Assembly (NCBI GenBank): GCA_964389365.1
Contig: CAYMDO010000048.1
Location: 1-9,831 of the forward strand
Direction of reading: 5' to 3'
Source of the DNA: UBA993 sp964389365
Lineage (GTDB): Bacteria; Bacillota; Dethiobacteria; DTU022
Length of the DNA: 9,831 nt
The notes beneath the pieces were generated by a model that saw only the letters and a list, made by a program, of their open reading frames with translations, did not search any database and was not told the DNA's origin. The position numbers were made by a program, and so were the translations under genes. Every line of letters starts with the position of its first letter. Positions within the stretch are counted from its first letter, which is position 1. This document shows positions 6,003 through 9,831 of this stretch, piece after piece.

Positions 6003-8384
6003 ATGATCGCAGCAGGACGAGGAACAACTGAAAGGGTAAAAAGGTTAAGAGATCAAAGTGAGAGCACAGCTCCGAAAATATCGATGGAAAGAGCGCTGCT
6101 GGTTACGGAAATATACCGGCAATATTATGGTAAAGTTTCCATACCGCTGCTTCGGGCCAATACGTTTAAACAGCTTATGGAAAAAAAATCTATTTGTATC
6201 AATGATGGCGAGTTGTTGGTTGGCGAAAGAGGGCCCGAACCCCAGGCAACTCCCACTTACCCGGAGTTGTGTTGCCATACCATTGATGACTTCAATTTGA
6301 TCAGCGAACGTAAAAAAATATCGTTTATAGTAAGCGATGATGCAAAAAGAATCCAGCAGGAAGAGATTATACCATACTGGTCAGGACTTTCGATGCGCGA
6401 AAAGATATTTGAGAATATGAGCGCCGACTGGCTTGATTGTTACAAGGCGGGACTTTTTACGGAATTTATGGAACAGCGTGCACCCGGGCATACGGTGGCC
6501 GATGATAAAATCTACCGGAGCGGGATGAAAAGTCTAATTTCAAGGATCGAGGTAAAACTGACTGAACTTCAAAATGGAGATGACCCTGAGCGCGATACGA
6601 AACTGGAGCAGCTGCAAGCTATGGCTATTTGCGCTGAAGCTTTAATACGGTTCGCTGAAAGGCATGCAGAATTGGCTGAAGAAAAAGCACGGCAAGAAAA
6701 TGACAATGCAAGGAAAGCCGAACTGTTAATAATAGCTTCTATCTGCCGCCATGTACCGGCAAATACACCGCGTAACATGTGGGAAGCACTCCAATATTAC
6801 TGGTTTGTTCATTTAGGTGTGATCACCGAACTTAATACCTGGGATGCTTTTTGCCCCGGACGCCTCGACCAGCATCTTGAGCCTTTTTATCAAAACGATC
6901 TAAATGATGGAACGCTTAATCGTGAGCAGGCAAGAGAATTGTTGCAGTGTTTCTGGGTTAAATTTAATAACCAACCTGCTCCGCCGAAGGTTGGGATTAC
7001 CCTAAAGGAAAGTGGAACGTATACTGACTTTGCCAATATTAACTTAGGCGGGGTTAAGGCTGACGGCAGTGACGGTGTTAACGATCTTACATATCTTATG
7101 CTCGAAGTTATCGATGAAATGAGATTACTGCAACCCAGCACCAATGTACAGGTTAGCAAGAAGAATCCCGATTTATTCATCCGCAAAGCCGGGGAAGTGA
7201 TACGTAAAGGGTGGGGGCAGCCGTCAGTTTTCAATGTTGAAGCAGTTATCCAGGAACTGCTGGCCCAGGGCAAGACATTGGCAGATGCGCGGTGTGGCGG
7301 CACAAGCGGTTGTGTTGAAACGGGTGCTTTTGGAAAAGAAAGCTATATTTTGACCGGATATTTTAATTTGACCAAAGTTCTGGAAATTACTTTAAACGAT
7401 GGTGCAGATCCCCGCACCGGAAAACTGATCGGTGTCGGAAGCGGCAAGGTAGCTATATTTGCTACTTTTGATGAGCTGATTGAAGCTTTTAAAAGACAGC
7501 TAGATCATTTTATTGAGATAAAAATATCTGGTAATCAGGTTATTGAGCAGCTCTATGCTATCAATATGCCAGCTCCGTTTTTATCGCTTATTATTGATGA
7601 TTGCCTCGAAAACGCTCGTGATTATAATGCCGGCGGTTCCCGTTATAATACCAACTATATCCAGGGAGTTGGCATCGGTACGATAACTGACAGTCTGGCA
7701 GCGCTGAAAAAGCATGTTTTTGACGAACCTAAATTTACCTTACCAGAATTGCTCGATTTGCTTAAAAACAATTTCTACGGCAGGGAAGAGAGCCGACAGT
7801 TCTTAATCCATAAAACCCCGCATTATGGAAATGATGACGATTATGCTGATGCTATCATGAAACAGGTATTTCAGCATTTTTATACAGCCGTGAACGGAAA
7901 GCCCAGTTACCGTGGAGGTACATACCGTATAAACATGCTGCCAACCACATGTCATGTTTATTTTGGGTCGGTAATCGGTGCAACTCCCGATGGCCGCATG
8001 TGCGGATTACCACTTTCCGAAGGTATTTCCCCATCCCAGGGAGTTGATCTCAATGGTCCGACTGCTGTCATCAAATCGGCGGCTAAGATGGATCACCTGC
8101 TTACCGGCGGCACTTTATTAAATATTAAATTTACGCCGCAGGTCCTGACCGGTGAAAAGGGCCTTGATAGTTTAGTCCATCTTATACGCTCCTATTTCAG
8201 GATGGATGGCCACCATATTCAATTTAACGTCGTTGATGCCGAAACATTGATAATGGCACAGCAAAACCCTGATGCATATGGAAATTTGATTGTCAGGGTA
8301 GCTGGTTATAGTGATTACTTCAATAATTTGAGTGAACAGCTTCAAAATGAGATTATTAAACGGACAGCACACGGAACTTTTTGA
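6003..8384 (+). CDS. hypD: trans-4-hydroxy-L-proline dehydratase, glycyl radical enzyme HypD
   Basis: This 793-aa GRE dehydrates trans-4-hydroxy-L-proline to (S)-1-pyrroline-5-carboxylate in the cytoplasm. It matches the Clostridioides difficile enzyme as I remember it nearly end to end, including the GRGT N-terminus, EFMEQRAPGHT, KVGITLKES, TSGCVETG and DEIM-type C-terminal segments. The thiyl cysteine is Cys437 with Glu439, and the radical loop RVAGYSDYF places the glycyl radical on Gly768. Each is three residues beyond C. difficile Cys434, Glu436 and Gly765. With the same offset the substrate-pocket residues I recall are all kept: Phe155, His163, Asp281, Ser337, Phe343, Tyr453 and Thr648. 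The ATG lies 3 nt after the activase stop with only a G-run (5991-5995) as a weak ribosome binding site, so coupling is likely. No terminator is visible after it. The product feeds proline or glutamate semialdehyde metabolism, which fits rocD downstream. Confidence 0.95.
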   Translation: MIAAGRGTTERVKRLRDQSESTAPKISMERALLVTEIYRQYYGKVSIPLLRANTFKQLMEKKSICINDGELLVGERGPEPQATPTYPELCCHTIDDFNLISERKKISFIVSDDAKRIQQEEIIPYWSGLSMREKIFENMSADWLDCYKAGLFTEFMEQRAPGHTVADDKIYRSGMKSLISRIEVKLTELQNGDDPERDTKLEQLQAMAICAEALIRFAERHAELAEEKARQENDNARKAELLIIASICRHVPANTPRNMWEALQYYWFVHLGVITELNTWDAFCPGRLDQHLEPFYQNDLNDGTLNREQARELLQCFWVKFNNQPAPPKVGITLKESGTYTDFANINLGGVKADGSDGVNDLTYLMLEVIDEMRLLQPSTNVQVSKKNPDLFIRKAGEVIRKGWGQPSVFNVEAVIQELLAQGKTLADARCGGTSGCVETGAFGKESYILTGYFNLTKVLEITLNDGADPRTGKLIGVGSGKVAIFATFDELIEAFKRQLDHFIEIKISGNQVIEQLYAINMPAPFLSLIIDDCLENARDYNAGGSRYNTNYIQGVGIGTITDSLAALKKHVFDEPKFTLPELLDLLKNNFYGREESRQFLIHKTPHYGNDDDYADAIMKQVFQHFYTAVNGKPSYRGGTYRINMLPTTCHVYFGSVIGATPDGRMCGLPLSEGISPSQGVDLNGPTAVIKSAAKMDHLLTGGTLLNIKFTPQVLTGEKGLDSLVHLIRSYFRMDGHHIQFNVVDAETLIMAQQNPDAYGNLIVRVAGYSDYFNNLSEQLQNEIIKRTAHGTF

Positions 8385-8401
8385 TTTAAAGCCTCTAATT
8401 G

Positions 8402-8430
8402 TTGACAGTGTTTATTAAATCGCATAAAAT
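8402..8430 (+). promoter_or_regulatory. Sigma-A-type promoter of the tRNA-Trp gene
   Basis: A perfect TTGACA (-35) at 8402-8407 and TAAAAT (-10) at 8425-8430 are separated by exactly 17 bp, the best promoter in the window. Transcription would start near 8437, a few bases before the mature tRNA 5' end. With no other evident promoter before rocD, read-through from here could also supply rocD mRNA. Confidence 0.8.
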
Positions 8431-8440
8431 TGTTTCGTAT

Positions 8441-8516
8441 AGGGGAGTAGCTCAACTGGTAGAGCAGCGGTCTCCAAAACCGCAGGCTGCGGGTTCAAGT
8501 CCTGTCTCCCCTGCCA
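8441..8516 (+). tRNA. tRNA-Trp (anticodon CCA)
   Basis: A 76-nt sequence folds into a standard cloverleaf. The 7-bp acceptor stem AGGGGAG/CTCCCCT is fully paired. The D stem is GCTC/GAGC, the 5-bp anticodon stem is GCGGT/ACCGC with loop CTCCAAA giving anticodon CCA, and the T arm loop is TTCAAGT. The discriminator base is G73, as usual for bacterial tRNA-Trp, and the 3' CCA is encoded. It sits between hypD and rocD on the same strand with its own promoter. Confidence 0.97.
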
Positions 8517-8517
8517 C

Positions 8518-8555
8518 TTTTTAATGAGATGCTGGGCAAGTTCAGCATCTTGTTT
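8518..8555 (+). terminator. Candidate weak intrinsic terminator or attenuator between tRNA-Trp and rocD
   Basis: After the tRNA comes a T5 run (8518-8522), then an 8-bp perfect inverted repeat AGATGCTG/CAGCATCT (8527-8534 and 8543-8550) with an 8-nt loop and a T-rich TGTTT tail. The stem is only half G+C and the tail is interrupted, so termination is probably partial. It ends just before the rocD ribosome binding site, so rocD expression would depend on read-through or on a promoter I cannot see. Confidence 0.45.
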
Positions 8556-8561
8556 AATGAT

Positions 8562-8568
8562 GAGGAGG
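8562..8568 (+). promoter_or_regulatory. Strong ribosome binding site fixing the TTG start of rocD
   Basis: GAGGAGG lies 10 nt before the TTG at 8579. The in-frame stop TGA at 8573-8575 excludes any start further upstream, so the TTG is the first available codon and agrees with the family's N-terminus. Confidence 0.75.
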
Positions 8569-8578
8569 AGTTTGAAAG

Positions 8579-9769
8579 TTGCCCACAACAGAAGAAATAT
8601 TAAGTTTAAACGAGAAATACGGAGCCAAGAATTACCTGCCGCTACCTGTGGTTTTGGCATACGGTGAAGGGGTTTGGGTCACTGATCCCGAGGGTAATCG
8701 TTATATGGATATGCTGAGTGCTTACTCGGCAATGAATTTCGGTCATCGTCACACGCGCATCATTCAGGCGTTAAAATATCAGGCTGATCGCATAACATTA
8801 ACATCCAGAGCTTTTAATAATGATCAGTTAGGAGAGTTTTGCCAAGTGCTGGCCAGGTTAACTGGAAGGCAGATGGTTTTACCAATGAATACAGGAGCGG
8901 AAGCGGTTGAAACAGCCATTAAAGCAGTCCGCCGCTGGGCGTACCGGGTTAAAGGGGTTGCAGAAGATAAAGCAGAAATAATCTGTTGTGCCGGTAATTT
9001 TCATGGCAGAACTATCACTATTGTCTCCTTCAGTTCAGAAGAAGCTTACCGCTCCGGTTATGGACCCTTTACACCAGGTTTTAAAATAATTGAGTATGGC
9101 AGTATTAAGGCACTAAAAGAGGCAATTAATTCAAACACCGCTGCTTTTTTAGTCGAACCGATCCAGGGTGAAGGCGGGATCATTATACCGCCCAGCGGCT
9201 ATTTAAGAGAAGCGTATCAACTCTGCAAGGATAACAACGTATTATTTATGGCTGACGAAATACAAACCGGATTCGGGCGCACAGGCAAAATGTTTGCCTG
9301 TGATTGGGAAGACGTAAAGCCTGATCTATATATTCTTGGTAAAGCCCTGGGGGGTGGGGTGCTGCCTATCTCTGTTGTTACTGCCGATGAAGATGTTCTT
9401 GGCGTTTTTGAACCTGGTTCACACGGCTCAACATTCGGCGGGAACCCTCTGGCCTGTGCTGTAGCGATTGTGGCCATGGATGTGCTCGAGAAAGAAGGTC
9501 TGATTGAAAAATCGGCTAAAAAAGGAAAGTACTTTACTGATGAATTGAAAAAAATTAACAACCCAAAGATCAAAGAAGTTCGCGGCAGAGGGTTACTGGT
9601 TGGAGTTGAGCTGACTGAAAAAGCGCGGCCATTCTGTGAAGCCTTAATGGAGCAGGGAATACTGGCTAAGGAGACTCACGACAACGTTATCCGGTTTGCG
9701 CCACCATTGGTTATTACTGATGAAGATATGGATTGGGCATTAAATAAGATTAGAACGGTGTTTAAATAA
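8579..9769 (+). CDS. rocD: Ornithine aminotransferase (ornithine-oxo-acid transaminase)
   Basis: This 396-aa class III pyridoxal-phosphate aminotransferase interconverts ornithine plus 2-oxoglutarate with glutamate-5-semialdehyde plus glutamate. It closely follows ornithine aminotransferases: LSAYSAMNFGH (46-56) with the family tyrosine, LTSRAFNND, PMNTGAEAVET, the GNFHGRT segment, the PLP-contacting Asp226 in ADEIQTGFGRTG, the Schiff-base Lys255 in LGKALGGG, and HGSTFGGNP with Thr285. Length is normal and the C-terminal IRFAPPLVI segment is intact. It starts with TTG. Its substrate glutamate semialdehyde is the open-chain form of P5C, the HypD product, so the enzyme could turn hydroxyproline-derived P5C into ornithine or burn ornithine in the other direction. 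It is separated from hypD by the tRNA gene, so co-regulation is not assured. Other class III enzymes, such as acetylornithine aminotransferase, fit less well. Confidence 0.92.
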   Translation: MPTTEEILSLNEKYGAKNYLPLPVVLAYGEGVWVTDPEGNRYMDMLSAYSAMNFGHRHTRIIQALKYQADRITLTSRAFNNDQLGEFCQVLARLTGRQMVLPMNTGAEAVETAIKAVRRWAYRVKGVAEDKAEIICCAGNFHGRTITIVSFSSEEAYRSGYGPFTPGFKIIEYGSIKALKEAINSNTAAFLVEPIQGEGGIIIPPSGYLREAYQLCKDNNVLFMADEIQTGFGRTGKMFACDWEDVKPDLYILGKALGGGVLPISVVTADEDVLGVFEPGSHGSTFGGNPLACAVAIVAMDVLEKEGLIEKSAKKGKYFTDELKKINNPKIKEVRGRGLLVGVELTEKARPFCEALMEQGILAKETHDNVIRFAPPLVITDEDMDWALNKIRTVFK

Positions 9770-9787
9770 AAATTTGGTATCTGCTCA

Positions 9788-9803
9788 GGCTGATTTTTCA
9801 GCC
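9788..9803 (+). other. Small perfect hairpin downstream of rocD
   Basis: GGCTGA and TCAGCC form a 6-bp stem with a TTTT loop, 18 bp after the rocD stop. No T run follows on either strand, so it is a poor intrinsic terminator; it could protect the mRNA 3' end or be chance. The window ends 28 bp later with no further gene visible. Confidence 0.3.
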
Positions 9804-9831
9804 ATTAAGCATTTCGTTCTTTGAAAACCGA

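Noticed and set aside
6890..7303. Minus-strand 137-codon open frame
   Set aside because: Antisense shadow of hypD across its conserved core, with no supporting ribosome binding site or domain.
8415..8660. Minus-strand 81-codon open frame containing GRQDLNPQPAVLETAALP
   Set aside because: This segment is the antisense translation of the tRNA-Trp gene, a well-known source of spurious proteins; it also overlaps the rocD start.
9217..9573. Minus-strand 118-codon open frame
   Set aside because: Antisense to the PLP-binding core of rocD; low-complexity serine/proline-rich product typical of a shadow frame.
1..9831. CRISPR array, insertion sequence, prophage or integrase
   Set aside because: No spaced repeat array, transposase or recombinase motif, or terminal inverted repeats were seen; the only repeats are short ones in the divergent gap.

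Overview
The window reads as chromosomal DNA of a strictly anaerobic, amino-acid-fermenting bacterium, most likely a clostridial or related Firmicute. The grounds are two oxygen-sensitive glycyl radical enzymes (GREs), each with its own radical-SAM activase, strong GGAGG-type ribosome binding sites, TTG/GTG starts, moderate GC content and a canonical sigma-A-type promoter in front of a tRNA gene. The lineage is an inference.

Layout. Positions 3-557 (+) are the 3' end of a CcdA/DsbD-like membrane protein cut by the window edge. It meets, tail to tail with a 6-bp overlap, a minus-strand operon at 4968-552: an unassigned 804-aa GRE, its activase (4-nt ATGA overlap) and, 14 nt further on, a proline racemase-family protein. 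A 119-bp AT-rich divergent intergenic region (4969-5087) separates this from a plus-strand operon: a second GRE activase, then a GRE that I recognise as trans-4-hydroxy-L-proline dehydratase (HypD). After hypD come a tRNA-Trp(CCA) gene with its own promoter, a short hairpin, and an ornithine aminotransferase gene (rocD). No stretch over 300 bases lacks a gene.

How it fits together. HypD dehydrates trans-4-hydroxy-L-proline to 1-pyrroline-5-carboxylate (P5C), which is in equilibrium with glutamate-5-semialdehyde. RocD interconverts that semialdehyde with ornithine, so the plus-strand genes could send hydroxyproline into the ornithine pool. The minus-strand operon pairs a GRE whose pocket residues differ from HypD with a proline racemase-fold enzyme. 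That pairing resembles the published HplG route (cis-4-hydroxy-L-proline epimerised to trans-4-hydroxy-D-proline, then opened by a GRE C-N lyase to 2-amino-4-ketopentanoate, also an ornithine-fermentation intermediate). The locus may therefore be a two-armed hydroxyproline island handling different stereo- or regio-isomers. The second arm's substrate is not proven by the sequence. Its racemase-fold enzyme lacks both usual catalytic cysteines (Ser90/Thr256), which makes this arm the most interesting part of the window.
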